Counted from the stretch's first letter, positions 1 through 10,363 are shown. The stretch is DNA of 64,000 bases from CAISIP01 sp038326025 (GCA_038326025.1 JBBQJP010000017.1:14606-78605), one strand, 5' to 3'. Numbers and translations: made by a program. Notes: generated by a model not told the origin, from the letters alone.

Positions 1-112
1 ACAGGCTGAAGAAGCCGGCAGCGAGCGCGGGAGCCTCCGCGCCTGCCGCGACGCTGCGAGACAGCGTCTGGCGGATCGCCATCCGGCGCGCGTCTTCACC
101 GTTGTCTTTCAT
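1..112 (-). CDS. Partial hypothetical protein (N-terminus only)
   Basis: A reading frame on the minus strand starts with ATG at 112 and runs off the left edge, giving 37 residues. A purine-rich stretch (GGGAGCG) precedes the start at a usable distance. The visible part is charged (MKDNGEDARRM) and then rich in alanine and serine, with no recognisable domain, so no function is assigned. It lies downstream of the Crp/Fnr-type gene on the same strand, and a palindrome at 211-226 sits 99 bp ahead of its start. It may therefore answer to the same regulatory signal as that gene. Confidence 0.45.
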   Translation of the reverse strand, partial: MKDNGEDARRMAIRQTLSRSVAAGAEAPALAAGFFSL

Positions 113-210
113 TATTTCGCTCCCGTGCGCTGCGTAGCCCTCGGCGGTCGCAGCAGGGGTCAGGATGACCCATGGAGTGACCAGTGTCTGCGCCACGCGC
201 CGGGAACGTC

Positions 211-226
211 TGTTCGCTGGCGCACA
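211..226. promoter_or_regulatory. 16-bp palindrome, possible operator (copy 1)
   Basis: TGTTCGCTGGCGCACA is an inverted repeat (7-bp arms around TG, one mismatch) in the leader of the partial gene that starts at 112. It differs by one base from the perfect palindrome at 1123-1138. That makes a shared protein-binding site more likely than chance. The binding protein is unknown. Confidence 0.4.
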
Positions 227-286
227 TAAGACACGACACGGGGTCCGTTGCAGCCCCAGGGCCCGCTGTGTGTCGGATCGATGCAC

Positions 287-1090
287 CTATCTACGCGCCG
301 CCGATGCACCCGAATGGGACCTGCTTGCCACAAACGCGACCATTGCGTCGACGTCAGGCGTCGCAAAATGGCGCCGTCGCTTGTCGTCGAACACGATCAG
401 ACCGAGCTCGACCAGGCGGCTGAACGAGCGGCTCACCGTCTCCAGTCTCATTCCCAGATGGTTGCCGATCTCCGCGCGGGTCAGGTACAGAGCCATGTTG
501 TCGCTACGCAGTTCGCGCAGAGCCAGTGCCTGGATCCAGGAACACAGGAAGTCTGCCAGCCGCGCGTCAGCAGGCAGTGTGGCCATCGCGACGCGCCATT
601 TGTGCTGGCGCGCGAGCTGGCTGCCCATGTTGGCGTGCAACAAATGCGCCAGTTCGGGTACGCCCTCGGCCGCCCTGAGCAACACGGCGTAGTCAACAGT
701 CCAGATCTCGCAGCTGTCCATCGCGTAGCCGTCGCTGGTGCAGTAGCCGCTGGCAATGCCGTCGAAACCGACCCAGTCGCCCGCGAGGTGCAGGCCGACG
801 ACTTGCTGCAGGCCACATGCGGCCACGACCTTTGTCTTGACAGAGCCCAGGTGCACCAGGTGCAGGCAGCCGAAAACGTCACCGGCCGTCTGCACCGAAT
901 CGCCGACGCGCAGACTACGTATCTTGAACGGCATGTGGCGCTCGATCAGGCACAGAGACTCGCGCCAGCGCGGCGTCGGCGAATCGACCGGAAGCAGCGG
1001 CGTGACCACCGGCGCGCGAAAGGCCGGATCAGGAGCGGCACGCACAGACCCCGCGGGAAGATGGTGCACGCGGTTTGACAATTTCAGCAT
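287..1090 (-). CDS. Crp/Fnr-family transcriptional regulator lacking the Fe-S cysteine cluster
   Basis: The 267-residue product has an N-terminal cyclic-nucleotide-binding-like beta barrel (about 40-165) and a C-terminal winged helix. The DNA-binding helix reads LTRAEIGNHLGMRLETVSRS. Its E-x-x-S-R pattern matches FNR, which reads TTGAT half-sites, rather than CRP, which has R-E-x-x-x-R. The N-terminus lacks the CxxC-type cysteine cluster that binds oxygen-sensing iron-sulphur in FNR, so the sensor input probably resembles FixK or DNR. The start at 1090 is the most upstream ATG; later starts are possible. A perfect palindrome lies 33 bp upstream of it. The gene is divergent from the glucan synthase. 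Confidence 0.85.
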   Translation of the reverse strand: MLKLSNRVHHLPAGSVRAAPDPAFRAPVVTPLLPVDSPTPRWRESLCLIERHMPFKIRSLRVGDSVQTAGDVFGCLHLVHLGSVKTKVVAACGLQQVVGLHLAGDWVGFDGIASGYCTSDGYAMDSCEIWTVDYAVLLRAAEGVPELAHLLHANMGSQLARQHKWRVAMATLPADARLADFLCSWIQALALRELRSDNMALYLTRAEIGNHLGMRLETVSRSFSRLVELGLIVFDDKRRRHFATPDVDAMVAFVASRSHSGASAARR

Positions 1091-1447
1091 TCCCGCTTGT
1101 AGTGGTTCCGCGCATTAACTTCTGTGCGCTGGCGCACACATCTGCGCCGCGCAAGCGACAAGAGCGGGATCTGCGCGCGCAAAGGGCGTGGCACGACGTG
1201 CCTCCTGTGTGCGCACCATGCGTGTGGCGCTTGGGGCATCGCGCACGACATGGACATCGTCGGTGAACCCCGGGTACGTGCCGCAAGCAGGCCGACAGCG
1301 CACGAAAAATAGGCCGCCGCCTACAGGTCCCCATTCTCAATCGGAGTATCCTGACGATCTCGCCTCTGGCAACGGATCTTCGCGTGCCGGATGGTGCGGA
1401 AAAGCGACGCCAAGAGCTTGTCTTTTCACTGGAGGTCGACCCACCCG
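1091..1447. other. Divergent intergenic region between regulator and glucan synthase
   Basis: This 357-bp stretch has no convincing gene; the short frames on both strands are rich in Arg and Cys and look like noise. It holds the palindrome at 1123-1138 and a second GTGCGCAC palindrome near 1210. The Shine-Dalgarno-like GGAGG at 1431-1435 serves the glucan synthase. I could not place a -35/-10 pair with confidence. Confidence 0.6.
1123..1138. promoter_or_regulatory. 16-bp perfect palindrome, possible operator (copy 2)
   Basis: TGTGCGCTGGCGCACA has 7-bp perfect arms around TG. It is centred about 40 bp ahead of the Crp/Fnr-type gene and differs by one base from the copy at 211-226. Autoregulation is a reasonable guess. 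However, the half-site does not look like the TTGAT expected for an FNR-type helix, so another regulator could bind. Confidence 0.45.
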
Positions 1448-4400
1448 ATGATGCTCAGCACCCGTTCTTTCACCACCTTGGCCCGATACGCGCGACTCTG
1501 GTGGGCACGACTGCGGACCCGAACATCCAGGGTCAGCGCGACGAGCGAAGATGAACCGCTGCGCGCTGAGCTTTTCAGCGCCGACCAGATGGCCCTGTAT
1601 GGCAAGCGATTGGCCGCGGCGCATGTGGTGGCCGATGTACCGCTGCCCGACCATTTGCTCGCCAGACTGGCTTCCAACGAGCGGGTGCTCATTGATCTGG
1701 GCAAACGGCTAGCTGCAACTTCCAATGCCGAGCGTCGCTTCACGCCGGCAGCTGAATGGCTGCTCGACAACTTCTACCTCATCGAGGAAGAGATTCGCAT
1801 CGCGCGTCGACACTTGCCCAAGGGCTACAGCCACGAGTTGCCGCGGCTCACGCTCGACCCCGTCAATGGCATGGCCGCGGGTCAGCCACGCGTTTATGCC
1901 CTCGCATTGCAAGCCGTCGCTCATGGCGACGGCCAGATCGGACGCGGCTCGCTGAGCCGCTTCGTTGCGGCCTACCAATCGATTCAGCCGCTGCTCCTGG
2001 GCGAGTTATGGGCTTGCCCGATCATGCTGCGGCTGGCACTGATCGAGAACCTGCGCCGGGTCGCCGCCCGCGTGGGTATTGCCCACGTAGAGCGGCAAAC
2101 GGCGGGTATCTGGGCCGAGCGCATGCTCGATGTCGCGGCAAAAGCGCCCAGCGAACTGATCCTGGTCATAGCCGACATGGCGCGCTCAAGGTTACCGCTG
2201 ACCAGCGCCTTCGTGGCCGAGTTTGCCCGGCATCTGCAGGGGCGGGGTGCGGGGCTCGCGCTGCCGTTGACCTGGATGGAACAGCGCCTCGCCGAATCCC
2301 ATCGCACGATCGAACAACTGGTGCATATGGAGGGGCAGCAGCAGGCGGCCAGCCAGGTATCGGTCAGCAACAGCATTGGCAGTCTGCGCCTGCTCGACGC
2401 GATCGACTGGCGCGACTTCGTCGAGATGCACAGCAGCGTCGAGCATGTCCTGCGGGACGATCCCAGCGGCATCTATGCGCAAATGGATTTCAGCACCCGT
2501 GACAGCTACCGCCACGCGGTCGAGGCGATCGCAAGACAGGCACCGTGCTCCGAGACCGAGGTGGCCCGTCAAGCGGTCGCGTTGTGCAACGCGCCAGTTG
2601 CGCCCGGCCAGAACGAAGCTGCTGGCGGCGAACAGGAACGTCGGCAAGGCACCCGCCGGACCCACGTGGGATTTTTCCTGATCGGGGCCGGGCGCATCGC
2701 GCTGGAGCAGGCTGTAAGCATGCGCCAGTCTTTGCGGCTGAAGCTGGCACGCAGCGCGCGTGCCAAGGCCTTGCCGCTGTACGCGGGTGCCATCGTGCTC
2801 GGCAGCTTGGCACTGAGCGCCGGTGCACTGCTCGAGATGCACGCGCAATTGCAGTGGCCATGGTGGGGTGAGGCCGCGATGGCCGCCGTAGTGCTGGTCG
2901 CCGGCAGCCAGCTTGTGGTCTCGTTCGTCAACTGGTTCGCAACCTTGATCGCCACGCCGCAGCCTTTGCCGCGTATGGACTACACCATCGGCATTCCGAT
3001 CGAGTCACGCACGCTGGTGGTTGTGCCGACGATGCTCGGCAGCAGCGCAGGCGTCGAAGAACTGGTCGACGCGCTGGAAGTACGGTTCCTCGCCAATCGT
3101 GATGCGCGGCTGCACTTCGGCCTGCTCACCGACCTGTATGACGCAGACCAGGAGCATCTGCCTGGCGATGCGGCCCTGGTCGAACTCGCAGCCACGCGTA
3201 TTGCCGCACTCAATGCAAAGTACGACGTGTCGTCCGACACACATCGAAATGACGGCTTCTTTCTGTTTCATCGTCCGCGCCGCTGGAACGCACGCGAGCA
3301 GATCTGGATGGGTCAGGAGCGCAAACGCGGCAAGCTCGCCGACCTCAATGCACTGTTGCGCGGGCGAGCGAGCGCAGGCACAGGCGAACGCTTTGCACGT
3401 ATCGTCGGCGATACGCGCGTGTTGTCCGCCGTGCGTTATGTGATCACGCTGGACACCGACACGCAGTTGCCGCGCGACGCGGCAGCGCAGTTCGTTGCGG
3501 CCATGGCGCACCCTCTGAATCGGCCGCATTTTGGGCGCGGCGCGCAGCGCGACATCGTGGTCGAGGGCTACGGCATCCTGCAGCCGCGCGTTGCCCTGAG
3601 TCTGACCAGCACCAACCGCAGCGGCTACGCAAAACTGCATGGTGGCGAGACCGGCATCGATCCCTATACACGAGCCGTCTCCGATGTCTACCAGGACCTG
3701 TTCGGCGAAGGTTCGTTTGTCGGCAAGGGCATCTACGACGTCGACGTCTTCGAACGCACCTTGGGCCACAGCATGCCCGAAAACCGCATCCTGAGCCACG
3801 ACTTGCTCGAAGGCTGCTATGCACGCGCCGGCTTGCTCAGCGAGGTGCAACTGCTCGAGGACGCGCCGATGCGCTACAGCGCCGACGTGGCGCGCCGCTA
3901 CCGCTGGATCCGTGGCGATTGGCAGTTGCTGGGCTGGTTGCGTCGGCGACTGCACGCGCTGCCGGAAACACCGATCAATCCGCTGTCCCTGCTGTCGCGC
4001 GCCAAGATTTTCGACAACCTGCGGCGCAGCCTCGTACCCGCTGCGCTGTTGCTGATGTTGCTGGTCGCGTGGGGCTTGATGCCGCAACCCGGGCAGTGGA
4101 CCCTGCGCGTGCTCGCTGTGATTGCGCTGGTGCCACTGAGCACCCATCTGGCGGCCTGGTTGCGCCTGCCTTTCCAGCACTGGCGCTCCGAAGAGACGGT
4201 GAACGCTGCGGCGCCGGTCAGCAGTCAGCTGCGGGACCTGCTGCTGCAGACCTCGCAGACGCTGGCGTGTTTGCCCTACGAGGCGGCTTACAGCCTGGGG
4301 GCCATCATGCGCACCTTGTGGCGCGTTCTGTTGTCCAAGCGCCGGCTGCTCGAATGGCGCCCTTCCGCCGATGTACGGGTTGAAACGGCGCCCGGCAGCC

Positions 4401-7400
4401 TGCAGGATCTGCTGCGTAACGCGCGCACCATGGCCGTCGGACCGGCACTCGCCATCGCCAGCGGCGCCGCACTGGCGCTGCTGCGCCCGCAGGTGTTGGC
4501 CATCGCCACGCCCGTGCTGGTGTTGTGGTTCCTGTCGCCGCTGCTCGTATGGTGGATCGACCGCCCGCTGCAGCGCAAGAAAGCAGAGCTGACCGGTACT
4601 CAAACCATTTTTCTGCGCCGCCTGGCGCGCCGCACCTGGGCATTTTTCGAGACGCATGTCGGCGCAGCGGACAACCACTTGCCACCCGACAACGTGCAGG
4701 AGCGTCCGGTCGCGCGCATCGCGCATCGGACCTCGCCGACCAACATCGGTTTTGCGTTGCTGGCCGGTCTGGCCGCGCGTGACTTCGGCTATCTCGGCAC
4801 GCGTCAACTGCTTGCGCGCACGGAGGCTACATTGCAGTCAATGCAAGGCCTCAAGAAGTATCGTGGCCATTTCTTCAACTGGTATGACACACAAACGCTG
4901 CAGCCATTACGGCCACACTATGTCTCGACCGTCGACAGCGGCAACCTCGCGGGGCAGCTGCTGACCTTGCGCTCGGGCCTGCTGGCGCTGGCCGACGAGC
5001 CGGTTCTGGCACGCTGCTGGCGCGATGGTGTGGACGACAGCTTTGGTGTATTTTGCGAGTCGCTCGCCGACGACTTGCAAAGCCGCAATGCGGCTTTGCC
5101 GGCCTTGCTGGCCCAGTTCAAAGGTGTGCTTCGGCAGTATCGCGATGCAGCGCCGGCGACACTGCGTGAATGGCACATGATGGTGGACGCTTTGGACAGC
5201 GGCGCCACGGCGATTCTCGCTTGCATGGACACGGCGGGGCTGCCCATTGAAGGGGCAATCAATCAAACCGACTCGTATGACATTGGCGGCGACGACGCTC
5301 TGTATTGGGCCCGCCTGTTATGGCAGCAGTGCCATCAGGCACGCGCCGACTTGCTGGCACTCGTGCCGATGGACGCGTACGGCGATGAGGGCATTGGTGG
5401 CATGCCAACCCTGCGCCAGATCGCGCAGTCGCCGGCGCTCTCGAGCGACGCAGGCAACGCGCAGGTGCGCACGGCCAGCGCTGAAATGGCGCGACAACAG
5501 CTCAACGCCATTGACGAACTCGCCGCAGGTGCAGGCAAGCTGGCCGAAATGGAGCAGGACTTCCTTTACGACGATGCCCGGCACCTGATGACCATCGGCT
5601 ACAACGTCGACGAACGGCGTGTCGACACGGGCTTTTACGACCTGCTGGCGTCCGAGGCGCGTCTGGGCATCTTCATTGCCATTGCGCAGGGTCAGGTCGG
5701 GCAGGAAAGCTGGTTTGCACTCGGCCGTCTGCTGACCCGGGCCGCTGGCGCACCCGTGCTGCTGTCGTGGAGTGGCTCGATGTTCGAGTACCTGATGCCG
5801 ATGCTGTTGATGCCCAGCTACGAGAACACCTTGCTCGACCAGACCTGTCAGGGTGCCGTGCAACGTCAGATCGAATACGGTGCGCAGCGCGGTGTGCCAT
5901 GGGGTATTTCGGAGTCGGGCTACAACGCCACCGATGCCGAGTTGAATTACCAGTACCGTGCCTTCGGTGTGCCCGGGCTCGGTTTGAAGCGTGGCCTGGG
6001 TGACGACCTGGTCGTAGCGCCTTATGCCTCGATGATGGCGCTGATGGTGGCGCCGCAGGCGGCCTGCGACAACCTGCTGCAGTTGGTTGACGCAGGCGCG
6101 GCGGGTCGCCATGGCATGTACGAGGCGATCGACTACACCGTCTCACGGCTGCCGCGCGGCCAGACCAGCGCCGTGGTGCGCTCTTTCATGGCACACCACC
6201 AGGGCATGGGCCTGCTCGCGATCGCTCACCTGCTGCAGGAGCAGCCGATGCAACGCCACTTCGAGGCCGACGCGCGCCTGAAGGCGACCTTGCTGCTGCT
6301 GCAGGAGCGTGCACCGCGCGGCGCCCTCCTGCAACCCGACATCGACGCCCGCGCGGGTATGCACGACGTCGTGCCTGTCGACAAATCGCCGATCCGCATC
6401 ATCAACACGGCCGACACGCCCGCGCCGGAGGTGCAACTGCTGTCCAACGGCCGCTACCACGTGATGCTGACCAACGCCGGCGGCGGCTACAGCCGCTGGA
6501 AGGATCAGGACGTGACGCGCTGGCGCGAAGACGCGACCTGTGACGCCTGGGGGAGTTTCTGCTATTTGCGCGACATCTCAAGCGGCCATTTCTGGTCCAC
6601 GACCCATCAGCCCACGCGCAGCAGTGGCGAGCGGTACCACGCCATCTTCACCGAAGGCCGCGCCGAGTTTCGTCGCCACGACGGCGGCATCGACACCCAT
6701 ACCGAGATCGCTGTTTCGCCGGAAGACGACATCGAAGTGCGCCGGCTTAGCATCACCAACGACAGCCCCCTGCCCCGCACCATCGAGGTCACCAGTTACA
6801 CCGAGGTGGTTCTCGCCCCGGCCGCCGCCGATGTCTCGCATCCGGCTTTCAGCAAACTGTTCGTGCAAACCGAAATCCTTGACTGGCCCGCTGCCGTGCT
6901 GTGCACGCGCCGCCCGCGCTCGCCCGAAGAGGCCACCCCGTGGATGTTCCAGCTGATGGCCGTACACGGCCTGCGCGATGCGGCAGGTCATCCGACCAGC
7001 GTGAGCCCGATCTCGCACGAGACCGATCGCGCGCGCTTTGTGGGTCGCGGCAACGACCTGCAGTCGCCGCAAGCCTTGCGCGCACCCGGCGCATTGTCCA
7101 ATAGCCAGGGCTCGGTGCTGGACCCGATTGCTGCCAGCCGCTGCGTCATCACGCTCGCACCGGGCCAGACCGTCACGGTGGACATCGTGATCGGCGCGGG
7201 GGACAGCCGCGATACATGCCTGGCGCTGGCCGAAAAATACCAGGACCGTCACCTGGCCGACCGCGCATTCGAATTGGCGTGGACCCATGCGCAAGTGGTG
7301 TTGCACCAACTCAACGCCAGCGAAGCCGATGCGCAGCTCTATGCGCACCTGGCCGGCGTGGTGATCTATGCCCAGGCCGACTGGCGCGGCGATGCCGCCG

Positions 7401-10345
7401 TGCTGCTGCGCAACCGTCGGGGCCAGTCGGACCTATGGTCTTATGCGATCTCGGGTGACCTGCCGATCGTGTTGCTGAAGATCAGCGGCGCCGGCAACTC
7501 CGAGCTTCTGCGTCAGATGGTGCAGGCACATGCCTGGTGGCGCCGCAAGGGCCTGGCTGTCGACCTCGTGATCTGGAACGACGAGCGTGACGTCTACCGT
7601 CAGCGTCTTCAGGAGCAGATCATGGGCCTGATCGCAGCCGGCGTCGAAGGCCATGTGATCGACCGACCCGGCGGAATTTTTGTGCGTCAGGTCGATCAGA
7701 TCGCACAAGATGATCGTATTTTGTTGCAGTCGGTGGCACGTGCGGTGTTCAACGACGGTCGCGGCAGCCTGGCCGACCAGATGAATCAACGGCCGCCGCG
7801 AGCGCGGGTCATCGAGCGGTTTGTGCCTGCCCCGGGTATTGCGTTCGGCACCGATCCGACACGCGCCGAAACGGGTCCGGCAGCCACCGAACCCGAACTG
7901 GATTTGCACAACGGCATCGGAGGGTTTTCGGCCGACGGACGGGAGTATGTGGTCGCGCCCCCGGCGGGCGCGCGCCCACCTGCACCCTGGGTCAACGTGC
8001 TGGCGAATCCGCGCTTCGGCAGCGTTGTTTCGGAAGCCGGCAGTGCCTACACCTGGTGCGAGAACGCGCATGAGCTGCGCCTCACGCCCTGGTACAACGA
8101 TCCGGTCAGCGATGCCTGCGGCGAGGCCATCTACATCCGGGACGAAGACAGTGGCAAAGTCTGGTCACCTACGTCGCTGCCCAGCGTTGGCGCGGGCGCC
8201 GCGGCCGGTGCTTTCACCACACGCCATGGATTCGGCTACAGCGTGTATGAGCACGCGGCCAACGGCATCGACGCCGAATTGCAGGTATTTGTGGCGCTTG
8301 ACGCAGCGGTCAAGTTTTCGCGCGTACGTCTGACCAACCGATCGGGTCGCCCGCGCAAGTTGAGCGCCACCGGATATGTGGAATGGGTTCTGGGCGACCT
8401 GCGTGCCAAGACGGCGCCCCATGTGCAGACCAGTGTGGCGCTGGAAAGCGGCGCACTCTACGCACGAAACCCCTACAGCAATGACTATGGCGACTGGATC
8501 GGCTTTTTCGATGCCGACGACGTGTCGCGCCTTGCCAGCAGCTTCACCTGCGATCGCACCGAGTTCATTGGCCGAAACGGCTCAATGCAAAAGCCGGCAG
8601 CGCTTGCGCGCACGCGGCTTTCGGGCCGCTACGGTGCCGCATTGGACCCCTGCGCCGCGATTCATGTGCCGATGGTGCTGGCGGACGGCGAGACCGGTGA
8701 GATCGTGTTCCGCCTGGGCATGGGCCGCAGCCTGGACGAGGCCGACCAACTCGTCGAGCGTTATCGTGGCGCGCCGGCCGCAGCGCAGGTACTCAAAGCC
8801 GTGCAGCAGCACTGGCAACATACGCTGGGCGCCGTGCAGGTACATACGCCCGACCCCGCATTGGATGTATTGGCCAACGGTTGGCTGATGTACCAGACCA
8901 TGGCCTGCCGGATGTGGGCGCGCAGCGGCTACTACCAGTCGGGCGGGGCGTTCGGGTTTCGCGACCAGTTGCAGGACGCCATGGCAATGGTGCACAGCGA
9001 ACCGCAGATGCTGCGAGAGCAGTTGTTGTTGTGCGCGAGCCGTCAGTTTGTCGAGGGCGACGTGCAGCACTGGTGGCACCCACCACAGGGCCGTGGCGTG
9101 CGCACGCGCATCTCCGACGACTACCTGTGGCTGCCACTGGCCCTGGCGCGCTACGTCGAAGCGACCGGCGACACCGGTGTGCTCGGCCAGAGCGTGCCCT
9201 TTCTCGAAGGCCGCCCGGTCAGTCCGCACGACGATTCCTACTACGACATGCCGTTACCGTCGACGGTCTCGGCCAGCCTGTACCTGCATGCGCGGCGCGC
9301 GCTGTGGCACGGCCTGCGGGTCGGTGCGCATGGCCTGCCGCTGATGGGCAGCGGAGACTGGAACGACGGCATGAACCTGGTCGGCCATGGGGGGCGCGGC
9401 GAGAGCGTCTGGCTGGGGTTCTTTTTGTGCGAGGCCCTGGCACGATTCGCTGAACTTGCGCGCCGGCATGCGGACCACGAGACCGCCGCGCGCTGCGAGA
9501 CCGAGCGCACACAAATGCAGGCAGCGCTCGAAGCCCACGGCTGGGATGGCGCCTGGTACCGCCGCGCCTACTTCGACGACGGAACCCCGCTTGGCTCGCA
9601 GGGCAATGCAGAGTGCCAGATCGACTCGATCGCCCAGAGCTGGTCGGTGTTGTCGGGCATCGCCGCACCACAACGGGCGCATCAGGCGATGGATTCGATG
9701 CATGCGCGCCTGGTGCGCCCCGAGTCGCGCGTGGTGCTGTTGCTCGACCCGCCTTTCGACCGACACGGCAACAACCCGGGCTACATCGCGGGTTATGTCC
9801 CGGGCGTGCGCGAAAACGGCGGTCAGTACACCCACAGTGCCATCTGGGCCGCGATGGCCTTTGCCAGACTCGGCCAACGTGAGCGTGCCTGGTCGCTGCT
9901 CGCGATGATCAACCCGGTGCGCCATGCCGAGACGCCCGAGGGCGTGGCGCGTTACAAGGTCGAGCCTTATGTGATGGCGGCCGATGTCTACAGCGTGGCA
10001 CCACACACCGGGCGCGGCGGCTGGAGCTGGTACACCGGCTCGGCCGGCTGGATGTACCGGCTGGTTGTCGAATCCCTGCTTGGCGTGCGGCTGGACGCCT
10101 CAAAGGACGGAGTACGCCTGATGCTGTCGCCCTGCCTGCCTGCCGACTGGCCGGGCTACACGCTCGAGTACCGCTTCAGAAACACGCCCTACCACATCGA
10201 GGTCATCCAGATCAACAACGACGACGGCCCGCTCGGCGTGCAGCTGGACGGCGAAATGCAAGCCGATGGATCGGTGCCACTGCTGGACGACGGACGGCCT
10301 CACCAGGTGCAAGCCAGGATACCTGGCGAACGACGCAACGCCTGA
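1448..10345 (+). CDS. ndvB: Cyclic beta-1,2-glucan synthase, NdvB/Cgs type (GT84 with GH189-like and GH94-like domains)
   Basis: This is a membrane enzyme of about 2965 residues that makes and cyclises periplasmic beta-1,2-glucan from UDP-glucose. Family members are usually about 2800-2900 residues long. A cytoplasmic N-terminal half leads to a transmembrane pair near residues 440-500. The glycosyltransferase domain follows, with DTDTQLP near 669, then SHDLLEG and RWIRGDWQ, and more membrane segments. A cyclisation domain of the GH189 type starts near 1060. The C-terminus holds carbohydrate-binding regions and a GH94 phosphorylase-like domain with GSGDWNDGMN near 2637. The frame opens at 1391, but GGAGG at 1431-1435 favours ATG 1448. 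No export (ndvA) gene is adjacent. Confidence 0.9.
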   Translation: MMLSTRSFTTLARYARLWWARLRTRTSRVSATSEDEPLRAELFSADQMALYGKRLAAAHVVADVPLPDHLLARLASNERVLIDLGKRLAATSNAERRFTPAAEWLLDNFYLIEEEIRIARRHLPKGYSHELPRLTLDPVNGMAAGQPRVYALALQAVAHGDGQIGRGSLSRFVAAYQSIQPLLLGELWACPIMLRLALIENLRRVAARVGIAHVERQTAGIWAERMLDVAAKAPSELILVIADMARSRLPLTSAFVAEFARHLQGRGAGLALPLTWMEQRLAESHRTIEQLVHMEGQQQAASQVSVSNSIGSLRLLDAIDWRDFVEMHSSVEHVLRDDPSGIYAQMDFSTRDSYRHAVEAIARQAPCSETEVARQAVALCNAPVAPGQNEAAGGEQERRQGTRRTHVGFFLIGAGRIALEQAVSMRQSLRLKLARSARAKALPLYAGAIVLGSLALSAGALLEMHAQLQWPWWGEAAMAAVVLVAGSQLVVSFVNWFATLIATPQPLPRMDYTIGIPIESRTLVVVPTMLGSSAGVEELVDALEVRFLANRDARLHFGLLTDLYDADQEHLPGDAALVELAATRIAALNAKYDVSSDTHRNDGFFLFHRPRRWNAREQIWMGQERKRGKLADLNALLRGRASAGTGERFARIVGDTRVLSAVRYVITLDTDTQLPRDAAAQFVAAMAHPLNRPHFGRGAQRDIVVEGYGILQPRVALSLTSTNRSGYAKLHGGETGIDPYTRAVSDVYQDLFGEGSFVGKGIYDVDVFERTLGHSMPENRILSHDLLEGCYARAGLLSEVQLLEDAPMRYSADVARRYRWIRGDWQLLGWLRRRLHALPETPINPLSLLSRAKIFDNLRRSLVPAALLLMLLVAWGLMPQPGQWTLRVLAVIALVPLSTHLAAWLRLPFQHWRSEETVNAAAPVSSQLRDLLLQTSQTLACLPYEAAYSLGAIMRTLWRVLLSKRRLLEWRPSADVRVETAPGSLQDLLRNARTMAVGPALAIASGAALALLRPQVLAIATPVLVLWFLSPLLVWWIDRPLQRKKAELTGTQTIFLRRLARRTWAFFETHVGAADNHLPPDNVQERPVARIAHRTSPTNIGFALLAGLAARDFGYLGTRQLLARTEATLQSMQGLKKYRGHFFNWYDTQTLQPLRPHYVSTVDSGNLAGQLLTLRSGLLALADEPVLARCWRDGVDDSFGVFCESLADDLQSRNAALPALLAQFKGVLRQYRDAAPATLREWHMMVDALDSGATAILACMDTAGLPIEGAINQTDSYDIGGDDALYWARLLWQQCHQARADLLALVPMDAYGDEGIGGMPTLRQIAQSPALSSDAGNAQVRTASAEMARQQLNAIDELAAGAGKLAEMEQDFLYDDARHLMTIGYNVDERRVDTGFYDLLASEARLGIFIAIAQGQVGQESWFALGRLLTRAAGAPVLLSWSGSMFEYLMPMLLMPSYENTLLDQTCQGAVQRQIEYGAQRGVPWGISESGYNATDAELNYQYRAFGVPGLGLKRGLGDDLVVAPYASMMALMVAPQAACDNLLQLVDAGAAGRHGMYEAIDYTVSRLPRGQTSAVVRSFMAHHQGMGLLAIAHLLQEQPMQRHFEADARLKATLLLLQERAPRGALLQPDIDARAGMHDVVPVDKSPIRIINTADTPAPEVQLLSNGRYHVMLTNAGGGYSRWKDQDVTRWREDATCDAWGSFCYLRDISSGHFWSTTHQPTRSSGERYHAIFTEGRAEFRRHDGGIDTHTEIAVSPEDDIEVRRLSITNDSPLPRTIEVTSYTEVVLAPAAADVSHPAFSKLFVQTEILDWPAAVLCTRRPRSPEEATPWMFQLMAVHGLRDAAGHPTSVSPISHETDRARFVGRGNDLQSPQALRAPGALSNSQGSVLDPIAASRCVITLAPGQTVTVDIVIGAGDSRDTCLALAEKYQDRHLADRAFELAWTHAQVVLHQLNASEADAQLYAHLAGVVIYAQADWRGDAAVLLRNRRGQSDLWSYAISGDLPIVLLKISGAGNSELLRQMVQAHAWWRRKGLAVDLVIWNDERDVYRQRLQEQIMGLIAAGVEGHVIDRPGGIFVRQVDQIAQDDRILLQSVARAVFNDGRGSLADQMNQRPPRARVIERFVPAPGIAFGTDPTRAETGPAATEPELDLHNGIGGFSADGREYVVAPPAGARPPAPWVNVLANPRFGSVVSEAGSAYTWCENAHELRLTPWYNDPVSDACGEAIYIRDEDSGKVWSPTSLPSVGAGAAAGAFTTRHGFGYSVYEHAANGIDAELQVFVALDAAVKFSRVRLTNRSGRPRKLSATGYVEWVLGDLRAKTAPHVQTSVALESGALYARNPYSNDYGDWIGFFDADDVSRLASSFTCDRTEFIGRNGSMQKPAALARTRLSGRYGAALDPCAAIHVPMVLADGETGEIVFRLGMGRSLDEADQLVERYRGAPAAAQVLKAVQQHWQHTLGAVQVHTPDPALDVLANGWLMYQTMACRMWARSGYYQSGGAFGFRDQLQDAMAMVHSEPQMLREQLLLCASRQFVEGDVQHWWHPPQGRGVRTRISDDYLWLPLALARYVEATGDTGVLGQSVPFLEGRPVSPHDDSYYDMPLPSTVSASLYLHARRALWHGLRVGAHGLPLMGSGDWNDGMNLVGHGGRGESVWLGFFLCEALARFAELARRHADHETAARCETERTQMQAALEAHGWDGAWYRRAYFDDGTPLGSQGNAECQIDSIAQSWSVLSGIAAPQRAHQAMDSMHARLVRPESRVVLLLDPPFDRHGNNPGYIAGYVPGVRENGGQYTHSAIWAAMAFARLGQRERAWSLLAMINPVRHAETPEGVARYKVEPYVMAADVYSVAPHTGRGGWSWYTGSAGWMYRLVVESLLGVRLDASKDGVRLMLSPCLPADWPGYTLEYRFRNTPYHIEVIQINNDDGPLGVQLDGEMQADGSVPLLDDGRPHQVQARIPGERRNA

Positions 10346-10363
10346 CGGAGCGAGTTCGCAGCC

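Noticed and set aside
3005..4807. A 600-codon antisense frame in the glucan synthase gene
   Set aside because: It is opposite conserved glycosyltransferase and membrane-segment coding, with no recognisable domain.
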